Shown here in pieces: positions 1 through 7,200 of a stretch of DNA of 46,774 bases (position 1 is the first letter of the stretch; the number at the start of each line of letters is the position of its first letter). The notes beneath the pieces were generated by a model. It was not told the origin of the DNA, ran no database searches, and worked only from the letters and a program-made list of their open reading frames with translations. The position numbers and the translations under genes are program-made. This stretch comes from a bacterium (GTDB lineage: Bacteria > Vulcanimicrobiota > Xenobia > Xenobiales > JADMJV01), in contig JASBRJ010000116.1 of assembly GCA_030149525.1 (NCBI GenBank), positions 1-46,774 on the forward strand, given 5' to 3'.

Positions 1-262
1 CACGGCGGATTGAATGTGGCGTAAACGGCGAGTTGAACCTGGTGTACCCGGGCCGGGCGGCGTCACGCTAGATTGAATGTGGCGTAAACGGCAGGTTGAA
101 CCTGGCGTATTGAAGCCGGGCGGCGTCACGGCGGATTGAAAGTGGCGTAACCGGCAGGTTGAACCTGGCGTATTGAAGCCGGGCGGTGTCACGGCGGATT
201 GAAAGTGGCGTAAACGGCAGGTTGAACCTGGCGTATTGAGGCCGGGCGGCGTCACGGCGGAG
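1..262. repeat. Array A: tandem 63-bp intergenic repeat
   Basis: Just over four head-to-tail copies of a 63-bp unit. The landmark GTCAC begins at 62, 125, 188 and 251, exactly 63 bp apart, and a further copy is cut by the window start. Each unit carries GTCACGGCGG, GTGGCGTAAACGGC, GGTTGAACCTGGCGTATTGA and GCCGGGCGG blocks. Copies differ by only a few substitutions, so the array is recent or homogenised. There are no unique spacers, so it is not a CRISPR. The period is 21 codons, so spurious ORFs run through such arrays. No protein family is recognisable and I treat it as non-coding. The same unit recurs near 3.8 kb. Confidence 0.85.
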
Positions 263-325
263 TCCGAAAACGAAGCGCGATCAACAATCCGAGTTCCAAA
301 TCGTGAGCTGGAAGAAAAGTAGACC

Positions 326-483
326 AAATCTTAAACAAACTGTTCACATCGATCAGCCCATTTTTGCCTCCCGGAAATCTCCTGGCAGTATTCTATATTT
401 GAGATGATGAGTGAGTGAGACCCGACACTAACGGGTCCGGCCGGTTCTACCTGGTGAGAGAGGTGGGGCCGGCTGTTTTTTTT
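326..483 (+). ncRNA. 158-bp duplicated element with two hairpins and a T-tract, copy 1 (putative small RNA)
   Basis: This block recurs without indels at 3499-3656 with about five substitutions. Its right half holds hairpin 1, GACCCG (419-424) pairing with CGGGTC (432-437) across a 7-nt loop. Hairpin 2 follows: CCGGCC (437-442) with GGCCGG (467-472) plus an inner ACCT/AGGT stem. A run of eight T follows at 476-483, which is the form of a rho-independent terminator. A TATATT box near 394-399 could be a -10 for a short transcript of about 80 nt. No Rfam family is recognised. Alternatives are a plain terminator inside a duplicated segment or a mobile-element end. Confidence 0.5.
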
Positions 484-489
484 AGAGCG

Positions 490-795
490 GGGGCCTGGTC
501 GGCGATTCGGGGCTCGTGGCTCCCGCAACACTGCGAGGTGAATTCAGCAGTGTCGGGCTGGTGGCTCGACCAGGGCGACCGACTCAGTAACTCCGCGACG
601 GGTAATTCCGCAGTAACGGACTGGTGGAGCGACCTGGGGGTAGGAGTCGCCAATGTTGAGAGGGTGAATTCCACAGTACAGGGTCGACGCGCGAGTCAGC
701 AACTCCGCGACGGGAAGTTCCGCAGAGCCGGACTGGTGGATCGACCTGGTCGCCCGAGTCCGTAACGCCGCGACGGGAAGTTCCGCTAGCTCGGG
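490..795. repeat. Array B: degenerate 63-bp repeats
   Basis: About five diverged units. CTGGTGG recurs at 558, 621 and 733; the last interval is 112 bp, equal to 63 plus a unit shortened by 14 bp. Each unit carries CTCCGCGACGGG, AATTCCGCAG and TCGACCTGG-like blocks. It aligns loosely with array A (CACGGCGG..ATTG..GTAACGG) and is probably an older member of the same family. Several overlapping frames are open here on both strands because the unit length is a multiple of three. None has a recognisable domain or a good ribosome-binding site. Confidence 0.65.
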
Positions 796-1016
796 TTGAG
801 GGTTCGTCCGAGGCAGCCAAATCACCAGGGTCTAGCCGTGAATTCGCCCCTTCAAAGCTCAGAAAAACCTTGTAAATACTTATTTGGAAGCGAGGTCCTA
901 AGAGGCTCTTGTCGAATGATTTAGAGTTGACAAGATGGGGTTGTTTGAGCCTTCTCTTGTCGGCCCAAAGCGACAGAGAAGTCGTTCCTTATTCCGTTCC
1001 TTAGGAGCCTTTAAGT
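796..1016. other. Intergenic leader of the HNH gene
   Basis: No gene is seen. There is an inverted repeat CTTGTC (908-913) / GACAAG (929-934), and a TTGACA hexamer overlaps its right arm with no convincing -10 at the expected distance. A clear AGGAG lies at 1003-1007, nine bases before the HNH start codon. Confidence 0.4.
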
Positions 1017-2609
1017 ATGATCAGCGCCTCAGCCATCGACCCTCGACGATTTCGAATTGATACGCTTGTTGCTATGGGAGATAGAGTTCGTCATAACCTG
1101 GCCTTACGTGCCGTTGGAACTCTAACCGCTTGCAAACTGACCCTGGGTCGGTGTTTGCTGGCGATTGAAGAAACTAAGGATTTCAAGAAGTTCGGCTGTT
1201 CTTCGTCCACACATTATGCGGTGGCAAAGCTTGGGGTAAACAGGAAAGAGGCGAACGACTGTAAGCGAGTCGCACGGGAACTGCTGAGGTTGCCGGAACT
1301 TTCCTTGGCGGCAGAAGAGGGGCGGATTTCCTGGGGTAAGCTGAGAGAGATTGTTCGTAAAGCCAGTCCGGAAACGGAAGAATTTTGGTTGCAACTTGCT
1401 CAAAAATATAACGACCAGCAGATTCAGATGCTGGTCAGTAAGACTCCACCTGGAGCCGTTCCCGGAGAAGTGGATTTGGAGGACAACGGCTACAACTCGC
1501 TTCTTCGTTGCCCTTTGAGCCCTCAAGCCTATAGAATGCTGGAAGAGGCAACCCGCGCTTACTCGATCGCCCGGGGTAGACTTGTGACCAAGGCCGAGGT
1601 GATTGGTGATGCGCTGGTATCGCTTTTGGCAAAGGCGCCTTTGGACGAAAAGGCTCTGGCCAGGGTTCGGGAGGAGGCTGATAAGGATTTGCAGGCGGAG
1701 CGGGCGCGGCAGATTCCTCTAGTGGCTGAGGCTCGGGAGTTGGCCGCCGAAATTGGATTGATAGAGCGTGAGCCAGACGGGGAGTTGGACCCGGACCGGG
1801 TCGATTCGACCGAAGCCGCCCCTTGCAAGGGCAGTCTGCTCGGCACTAGGGAAGCCGGGCCCGCGACTGGTAGCAAAGACGCGACTCTGAGCTTCGCCGA
1901 CTCCGACGATTTGGACCCGGGCCGGATCGCCTCAACCGAAGCCAACCCTTGCAAGGGCAGTCTGCTCGGCGCAGGCAAAGCCGGGCCCGCGACCGGTGGC
2001 AAATCCGCGACTCTGAGCTTCGCCGACACCGACGATTTGGACCCGGGCAGGGCCAATAAAGCCCGCGCCGCCGAACTTCTCTCTCAAGCCTTGGGACTGG
2101 CCAATTTCGATCCAGATTTTCTCTCCGAGATGGACCCGGACCGGGTCCAATATGTTCGACTCAATAATCCCTGGTCGAGCACCCGAGTCCGCTTCAATAT
2201 AGACTCCCGACATACTACTAAATCCCAGAAAACAGAAATCCTTCGACGGGACTCCTGGTGTTGTAGCACCCCGGGGTGCCCGAATAAAATTTGGCTTCAC
2301 ATCCATCACCTGGAGAGCTTCGCCCATGGCGGCAAGACGGCACCCTATAACCTTCTTGGTCTCTGTTCCGCCTGCCACAAGAACACTCACGACGGTCTGC
2401 TCAAAATCGAACGACAATCAGATGGAACGCTATTGTTCCTGGACCAATACGGTCGACGCCTCGATCAGCAGGTGGATCTGGAACTTGCCTACTGGCTGGA
2501 CTTTGAAATTGGCTGGAGCGGTGGCGAGCAAGATTCGTACAAGGCCCGGTGCGGAATTGGCTGGTCAGTTTTCTCGAACAAGCTCACCGACTCTGGCGGA
2601 GTGGCATAA
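1017..2609 (+). CDS. HNH endonuclease family protein with internal 42-residue repeats
   Basis: 530 residues, ATG preceded by AGGAG. The C-terminal domain is a classic zinc-ribbon HNH nuclease. A CC...GC cysteine pair leads into HIHH at residues 428-431, then a conserved N, then CSAC from residue 450 and HKNTH. The N-terminal two thirds is helical and resembles the DUF222-type region found before HNH domains in multicopy bacterial proteins. Residues about 257-340 contain two near-identical 42-residue units (126 bp) beginning LDPGR/LDPDR and carrying CKGSLLG, followed by a third partial start. These linker units look like a tandem duplication or an in-frame repeat insertion. HNH proteins of this kind cut DNA; the biological target is unknown. 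The stop overlaps the next start (TAATG). Confidence 0.85.
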   Translation: MISASAIDPRRFRIDTLVAMGDRVRHNLALRAVGTLTACKLTLGRCLLAIEETKDFKKFGCSSSTHYAVAKLGVNRKEANDCKRVARELLRLPELSLAAEEGRISWGKLREIVRKASPETEEFWLQLAQKYNDQQIQMLVSKTPPGAVPGEVDLEDNGYNSLLRCPLSPQAYRMLEEATRAYSIARGRLVTKAEVIGDALVSLLAKAPLDEKALARVREEADKDLQAERARQIPLVAEARELAAEIGLIEREPDGELDPDRVDSTEAAPCKGSLLGTREAGPATGSKDATLSFADSDDLDPGRIASTEANPCKGSLLGAGKAGPATGGKSATLSFADTDDLDPGRANKARAAELLSQALGLANFDPDFLSEMDPDRVQYVRLNNPWSSTRVRFNIDSRHTTKSQKTEILRRDSWCCSTPGCPNKIWLHIHHLESFAHGGKTAPYNLLGLCSACHKNTHDGLLKIERQSDGTLLFLDQYGRRLDQQVDLELAYWLDFEIGWSGGEQDSYKARCGIGWSVFSNKLTDSGGVA

Positions 2610-2935
2610 TGCGCCACCCCGACTCCTCGGAGCAAGAAAAGACCAGACACATTCCTTTCTTAATCGCTGTCGTACTCATGCTGGCCATGATGCTGTATCA
2701 GCCCCGCTTCGAAGCCGCAGAAATTGAGACTGTCTACAGGGCGCCCTATCATCTCTTTCTCGTAAGCAGTCGACACTTCCCCGAGCTACCTTATTTCGGC
2801 CTCGCAGTATCGGGCCAAAAATTGCAGCTCTTGAGGCCGTTCCATCGTCCGACCGGCTTGACTTGGCTCGACGACGAAGCCCTCGACAGATTGGAAGCGA
2901 GCTATGATGACGAATTGAAGGCCCGAAAGAAATGA
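2609..2935 (+). CDS. Small single-pass membrane protein
   Basis: 108 residues, starting at the ATG that shares its A with the TAA of the HNH gene. An upstream in-frame start at 2549 would overlap the HNH gene by 61 bp, so I prefer 2609. One transmembrane helix lies at about residues 15-32 (IPFLIAVVLMLAMMLYQP), followed by a charged soluble tail ending DELKARKK. No family is recognised. Its stop overlaps the next ATG (ATGA), so the three genes from 1017 to 3366 are probably translationally coupled. Confidence 0.6.
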   Translation: MRHPDSSEQEKTRHIPFLIAVVLMLAMMLYQPRFEAAEIETVYRAPYHLFLVSSRHFPELPYFGLAVSGQKLQLLRPFHRPTGLTWLDDEALDRLEASYDDELKARKK

Positions 2936-3366
2936 AACAGGAGCAATCAGCCCAAGCTCTCATCCGGAGTTGGAAAAATCAAGGGTTGGTCATTTTGGAC
3001 GGAGCTTCCCAGGCGGAACTCAAGAAGCTGGAGCAGGCTTGCGGCGTTAGGCTGCCGGAAGACTTCAAAAATTACTTGAGTTGCGCAAACGGTATGCAGA
3101 TCGACGATTGGGACGACAATATGATTCGGTTCTGGCCCCTCCAAGAAATCAGGGCTCCAACAGGAATGATCCCGCCACTTGATTCATCACCCCCGACGAG
3201 TCTGATCTTTGCCGACTATCTGATAGACTCACACTTCTTTGCTCTGGAGTTTTCGGCGAACAGCGAGGTCCGAGTCATCAATCTGAGCAGCGAGCGCAAA
3301 GCCGTGATCGCCGGAAGTTTCTCGGAGTTCATAGACTTATGCTTAGCGAAAAACCTGCCCTTGTAG
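2932..3366 (+). CDS. SMI1/KNR4 family protein
   Basis: 144 residues. The family signature is visible: an N-terminal helix ending in a LEQACGVRLPEDFKNYLSCANG block (residues about 32-55), then a W/F-rich strand region (IRFWPLQEI) and a late FSEFIDLCL helix. SMI1/KNR4 proteins are commonly immunity proteins beside polymorphic toxins, including nucleases. Here the gene lies two genes downstream of an HNH nuclease in an overlapping cluster. That makes an immunity or modulator role plausible, but this is inference. The start ATG overlaps the preceding stop by four bases. Confidence 0.8.
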   Translation: MKQEQSAQALIRSWKNQGLVILDGASQAELKKLEQACGVRLPEDFKNYLSCANGMQIDDWDDNMIRFWPLQEIRAPTGMIPPLDSSPPTSLIFADYLIDSHFFALEFSANSEVRVINLSSERKAVIAGSFSEFIDLCLAKNLPL

Positions 3367-3498
3367 TGCGCACGCCGTCTTTTCCTAGCCATTTCTGTAA
3401 CGAGCCTGATGGCCTTCTCATTCCATCTAGCGATCCAAGCCTTACTCCTCGGGAAACGGTTCGGCCTCAAAATACGTCGTACCGAAAAAAACAAAACT

Positions 3499-3656
3499 AA
3501 ATCTTAAACAAACTGTTCACATCGATCAGCCCATTTTTGCCTCCCGGAAATCCCCAGGCAGTACTCTGTATTTGAGATGATGAGTGAGTGAGACTCGACA
3601 CTAACGGGTCCGGCCGGTTCTACCTGGTGAGAGAGGTGGGGCCGGCTGTTTTTTTT
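3499..3656 (+). ncRNA. 158-bp duplicated element, copy 2 (putative small RNA)
   Basis: Same length and order as 326-483. Hairpin 1 is GACTCG (3592-3597) with CGGGTC (3605-3610). The one change from copy 1 in this stem (C to T) keeps pairing through a G-U wobble. Hairpin 2 (3610-3615 with 3640-3645) and the eight-T tract (3649-3656) are unchanged. The other four substitutions lie at 3553-3570, outside the hairpins. Structure is therefore retained while flanking bases drift, although the numbers are small. It stands in the 656 bp between the SMI1 gene and the next plausible gene. Confidence 0.5.
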
Positions 3657-3741
3657 ACCCAGAACTTGTCAGGCTTAGTTTCGCAACTAGGAACCACACA
3701 AATTGGGCCGGACAATAATGCGACGGCTGAGCAGTACTTAT

Positions 3742-3925
3742 CGAGGCCGGGCGACGTCACGGCGGGTTGAACCTGGCGAATTCGGAGCCGGGGCGGCTTC
3801 ACGCCGGTTTGAAAGTGGCGTAAACGGCAAATTGAACCTGGCGTATTGAGGCCGGGCGGCGTCACGGCGGATTGAAAGTGGCGTAAACGGCAGGTTGAAC
3901 CTGGCGTATGGAGGCCGGGGGGCTT
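3742..3925. repeat. Array A': 63-bp repeats, second locus
   Basis: Roughly three units of the same 63-bp family as array A. The GTCAC-equivalent points are at 3756, 3798 and 3861. The first unit is shortened by 21 bp and the next interval is exactly 63 bp. It begins about 90 bp downstream of the second 158-bp element, so the element and the array occur together at both loci. A minus-strand ORF across it encodes a 21-residue periodic peptide, which I judge an artefact of the period. Confidence 0.8.
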
Positions 3926-4274
3926 GGCACCAACGTAACAAGACTGACAACCCGACGACCCCAGTCTGATGAGTCAACCAGGCAAGTCTTGTGGTGAACC
4001 GAACGGCATTTTAACCTAGACTTTGAGAGGCCTGAACAACGACGAGAAAGCCACCTGGTTGTTCAGCGTCTTCTTAGTTGCCTCGCCTCTTTTCCTGGCG
4101 AAGTGGCCCACATACGAGCTTGAGGCATCAATTGACCTGGTTTCAAGCCAAACCCAAGCCCTTTTCACAACCACAACCTGCGCTAACTCCTTGAGCCCGC
4201 AAGCCCTGCGAAAGCAAAAACAGCCACGAAGCAACTCCCCCCCCTGTTAGGTCAACCCTGAGCCACATATCTGC
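3926..4274. other. Intergenic region, no supported gene
   Basis: About 350 bp with no repeat and no convincing coding sequence. A TTG-initiated frame at 4023-4250 encodes a possible hydrophobic stretch near its start, but it has no ribosome-binding site and a low-complexity end. A C-run (CCCCCCC) lies near 4239-4245. Confidence 0.4.
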
Positions 4275-4622
4275 ATGATCAACAAACACAAAGAATTCTG
4301 GAAGCACCTTTTACCTCTTTTCAACGGGCTACTGCTGGTTGTCGGCTTTCCTCTGTGCTGCCTGCTGTCGCTTGACATTCTGTCCCCGAATTTCACCTTC
4401 GGCCACTTGCTCGGAGGGCTCCTCGTTACGATGTTCGCTCTTTTCGCGGCGAACTTTGTTTATCAAGCTGCTGCTATTATTTCGGTGTCCAGGTCGATTC
4501 GGAAGAACAGGACGGACTACGACTACCCAGCCTTTTGGCTTGTCACTACGCTATCCGTTGCAGGCCTTGCTTTGAGTCCGAAGATTCTTCGACTCTTTTT
4601 GGTCATCCTGGACTCAGTCTAA
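4275..4622 (+). CDS. Small polytopic membrane protein
   Basis: 115 residues with three likely transmembrane helices: about 14-32 (LFNGLLLVVGFPLCCLLSL), 43-68 and 88-110. A basic loop (RSIRKNRTDYDY) lies between helices two and three. No family is recognised. The ribosome-binding site is weak. It ends 44 bp before the serpin start and may share its transcript. Confidence 0.55.
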   Translation: MINKHKEFWKHLLPLFNGLLLVVGFPLCCLLSLDILSPNFTFGHLLGGLLVTMFALFAANFVYQAAAIISVSRSIRKNRTDYDYPAFWLVTTLSVAGLALSPKILRLFLVILDSV

Positions 4623-4666
4623 AGCGACTCCGAAGGTGCTTTCCCGCCCCAAAAGAACCTCCCCAA

Positions 4667-5854
4667 ATGAGGATTATTGCGCTGGTTTTGCTCCTTCTCT
4701 GTTTCACGGCAACTCCGCTCTGGGCCGAGTCGCTGGGAGATGCGGTCTCCGACTTTGGCTACAAATATTTCCGGAGCCTGAACACAGAGGAGGGAAACAC
4801 TGCTGTCAGCCCGCTGTCCATTCACGCAGCCTTTGCGATGCTGACTTTGGGGAGCAGTGGAAAGACCCGAGAAGAAGCTGAGGAGGTCCTCCGGGTAAAC
4901 GATGCGGAGATTCGTCAATACCAGGACTTTATGAAGAGGCTGAAACCGGAGAGCGATCCGCTTTCTCTGGCCTGCCGACTCTTCCCCGCCGAGAGCCTCA
5001 AACTCAGCACCGACTATCTTCAAAGTTCTAAAGAAAGCTTCGGCGCGGCCCCTCAAGCTTTGGATTACAGTGTTCCGGAGTCGGCACGCCAGACCATCAA
5101 CGAGTGGGTTTCCGACAACACCGGTAAGCTGATTGAAAAGCTGATCCCTCCCAACGGAATTAACAAGAGTACCGAGTTAGTTCTGGCCAACGCCCTCTAC
5201 TTCAAGGGTCGCTGGCAAGAGCCGTTCATAGAACCTATGACGAGGCCGGGGACTTTTCACTCCCCCTCGGGTGACCTTGAAGTCCCGATGATGTCGGGGG
5301 ACTTATCCTACGCCCTCTACCACATCGACAACAGCTTTCAAGCCGTGTCTCTGCCCTACGCGGAATCGAACCTGGCCATGGCGTTTGTCATGCCTTTGAC
5401 CACGGACGACTGGAGCGCAACCCAGCGTCGTCTGGGACCGGAGCTGATAACTCAACTAGAAAAGTCTTCCCGAGAGAACGGCGACTACGATTTCCCGCTC
5501 CCGAAAGTCAGAGTCACTCTCCCCAAGTTTAAGGTCGCCCAGGACAGTAAGCCGATACCACTGCTCCGCCTGTTGGGGCTCAATCGAATGCTCGGAGGCA
5601 GCCCCGAATTGGGCCGCCTGTCGGAAACACCAACGGGCTTTAGAGTTACGGAATGCTTTCATCAGGCCGTGGTGGAAGTGGACGAGAAGGGCACGGAGGC
5701 TGCCGCGGCGACGGCCATCACAATGGCCCGTTCCATGCCTTCGATCCTGGCCCAGGTCGTCATCAATCGCCCCTTCTTTTTTATCATTTATGATCGAGAA
5801 TCGTCCGCCCCACTCTTTATCGGTTCGGTGAGCAATCCCAAGCAAGAGAAATGA
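4667..5854 (+). CDS. Secreted serpin (serine protease inhibitor family)
   Basis: 395 residues. I start at the ATG that gives a Sec signal peptide (MRIIALVLLLLCFTATPLWA); an upstream in-frame start would add 44 residues without signal character. The serpin fold is clear: NTAVSPLSIHAAFAMLTLGS near the N-terminus, the LVLANALYFKGRW segment, and the C-terminal RPFFFIIYD...PLFIGSVSNP. The reactive-centre hinge EKGTEAAAATA is intact and carries small residues at P12-P9, as expected of an inhibitory serpin able to insert its loop. By counting from the hinge Glu (P17), P1 falls at Ser or the preceding Arg of ARSM. The target protease is unknown. The stop overlaps the next ATG. Confidence 0.92.
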   Translation: MRIIALVLLLLCFTATPLWAESLGDAVSDFGYKYFRSLNTEEGNTAVSPLSIHAAFAMLTLGSSGKTREEAEEVLRVNDAEIRQYQDFMKRLKPESDPLSLACRLFPAESLKLSTDYLQSSKESFGAAPQALDYSVPESARQTINEWVSDNTGKLIEKLIPPNGINKSTELVLANALYFKGRWQEPFIEPMTRPGTFHSPSGDLEVPMMSGDLSYALYHIDNSFQAVSLPYAESNLAMAFVMPLTTDDWSATQRRLGPELITQLEKSSRENGDYDFPLPKVRVTLPKFKVAQDSKPIPLLRLLGLNRMLGGSPELGRLSETPTGFRVTECFHQAVVEVDEKGTEAAAATAITMARSMPSILAQVVINRPFFFIIYDRESSAPLFIGSVSNPKQEK

Positions 5855-7197
5855 TCTTGTTGGGGAAGAGGGGCCTCGTGAAACCCCCTGTTGGAAAACT
5901 CATTGGAACTGCCCTTCGACGATGCCGTGACGCCGAGGTGGTGTGGGAGGAACGCACGGAGATCGACCTGGCTCAGCCACTGAGCCCTCGCGAATCGGCA
6001 GGCTGGGGACTTCGAGTCAATCAGGAAGGTCGCTCGGGTTGGACCTGGGCAAACTTGGAAGACAGCCCTGAGAATCTCTTGGAGCGAGCCGTCCACGACG
6101 CCAAGACAAGCTCCAAGGACTCTATCCTTTTCTCACACGGCCTCCCCTTTACGGGCCACTCGGTCGTTCCCGATGTTATTGAACCTGAGCCGCATGTCTA
6201 CCGCCTCAGCAAACTGGTAGACCGACTCCGTTTCCTTATGCCCTCCATCATACCGGGTCGAGCCCTCTCCATCGGAGCCAGCCTTCTGATCCAGAAGATG
6301 TGCCTCATCACTCGTGCCGGAGAACAGTATGGTCAACGCATCGTTTACACCATCAATGTGAAAGCCAACGAAGGTCTTCCGCTCTCCACCCAACTGGTAG
6401 CCTCTCGACTGAGGGAAAGCCCTGCCGACATTCTCATGAGCCTGGCCTGGCGGAGTGCCCATTCGGAAGAGATCAAATCCGCTCCAGAAGGATTTCAAGC
6501 CTCAGTCTTCACTGAGGACGCCACCGGTGCCATCTTGAGAGATATGGTAAAAGATCACTTCGATGCCTCCAACTTCCTGAAAGAACCGGAGAAAGCCGCG
6601 CCCTGGGGTGAAACCTGGCTCCACGAAGATATCACTATCATGGACGACGGAACTCTCAGTAGCGGACCGGGTTCCGGCCCATTCGACGGAGAGGGGATCA
6701 AAAAGCGTCCCGTGTCTCTGGTTCAAAGCGGCGTTGTCCATCATCATATCGCCGACCGTTACCACGCCAAACAGCTTGGGGTGGATGCTGCCGGACTGGC
6801 TGTGCGCGACTGGGGCAAGCCTCCCCGTCCCGGATACTCCAATCTCGCTATGGTCCCAGGCGATCAAACGCTGGGAGAGTTAGCACGCAAGATAGGCAAC
6901 GGGGTTATCCTTGATTTTCTAGCGCCCTGCGACGCTCCTCGTGAACATGGTGAATTTTGCCGCGTGGCCCAGATTGCGTTCAGAGTCCAGAACGGTCGAC
7001 CGACTCACCGACTGGAACCGTTCTTGGTCAGGGGCCGGTTCACCGACATTTTAGGCAAGGGCTTGCTTGGTGTCGGCGCGGAACGTCTTTGGAACCTTCG
7101 TTGCTTCACTCCACCTGTAGCCACAGCCGGAGTTATTTGCGAACCTCTCCCTTCAGGCCTCACCGTCAACGACGAGCGATGCGGCTCTTGGTGGTAG
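5851..7197 (+). CDS. TldD/PmbA family protein (PmbA-like)
   Basis: 448 residues, ATG overlapping the serpin stop (ATGA). The region from about residue 265 matches the TldD/PmbA C-terminal domain: GSGPFDGEGIKKRPVSLVQ, then GVVHHHIADRYHAKQLG. These are the glycine-rich turn and the tyrosine-bearing helix typical of the family. In the known pair, TldD carries the HExxxH metal site and PmbA/TldE does not. No HExxxH is visible here, so this is a PmbA-like partner subunit. No TldD partner lies in this window. The family processes peptides and modified peptides in the cytoplasm. Co-translation with a serpin is unusual. Confidence 0.75.
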   Translation: MILLGKRGLVKPPVGKLIGTALRRCRDAEVVWEERTEIDLAQPLSPRESAGWGLRVNQEGRSGWTWANLEDSPENLLERAVHDAKTSSKDSILFSHGLPFTGHSVVPDVIEPEPHVYRLSKLVDRLRFLMPSIIPGRALSIGASLLIQKMCLITRAGEQYGQRIVYTINVKANEGLPLSTQLVASRLRESPADILMSLAWRSAHSEEIKSAPEGFQASVFTEDATGAILRDMVKDHFDASNFLKEPEKAAPWGETWLHEDITIMDDGTLSSGPGSGPFDGEGIKKRPVSLVQSGVVHHHIADRYHAKQLGVDAAGLAVRDWGKPPRPGYSNLAMVPGDQTLGELARKIGNGVILDFLAPCDAPREHGEFCRVAQIAFRVQNGRPTHRLEPFLVRGRFTDILGKGLLGVGAERLWNLRCFTPPVATAGVICEPLPSGLTVNDERCGSWW

Positions 7198-7200
7198 TGA

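Noticed and set aside
1-262. CRISPR array
   Set aside because: The 63-bp unit is continuous with no unique spacers, and no cas genes are present.
415-825. Several overlapping ORFs on both strands across array B
   Set aside because: The repeat period is a multiple of three and GC-rich, which keeps many frames open. No ribosome-binding site or domain supports any of them.
923-960. TTGACA hexamer as a promoter for the HNH gene
   Set aside because: No -10 at 16-18 bp spacing; the hexamer is better seen as part of an inverted repeat.
3738-3977. Minus-strand ORF with a 21-residue periodic peptide
   Set aside because: It is the translation of the 63-bp repeat with no supporting start signal.
4023-4250. 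75-residue TTG-started ORF with a hydrophobic stretch
   Set aside because: No ribosome-binding site, low-complexity C-terminus and no recognisable family; not strong enough to call.
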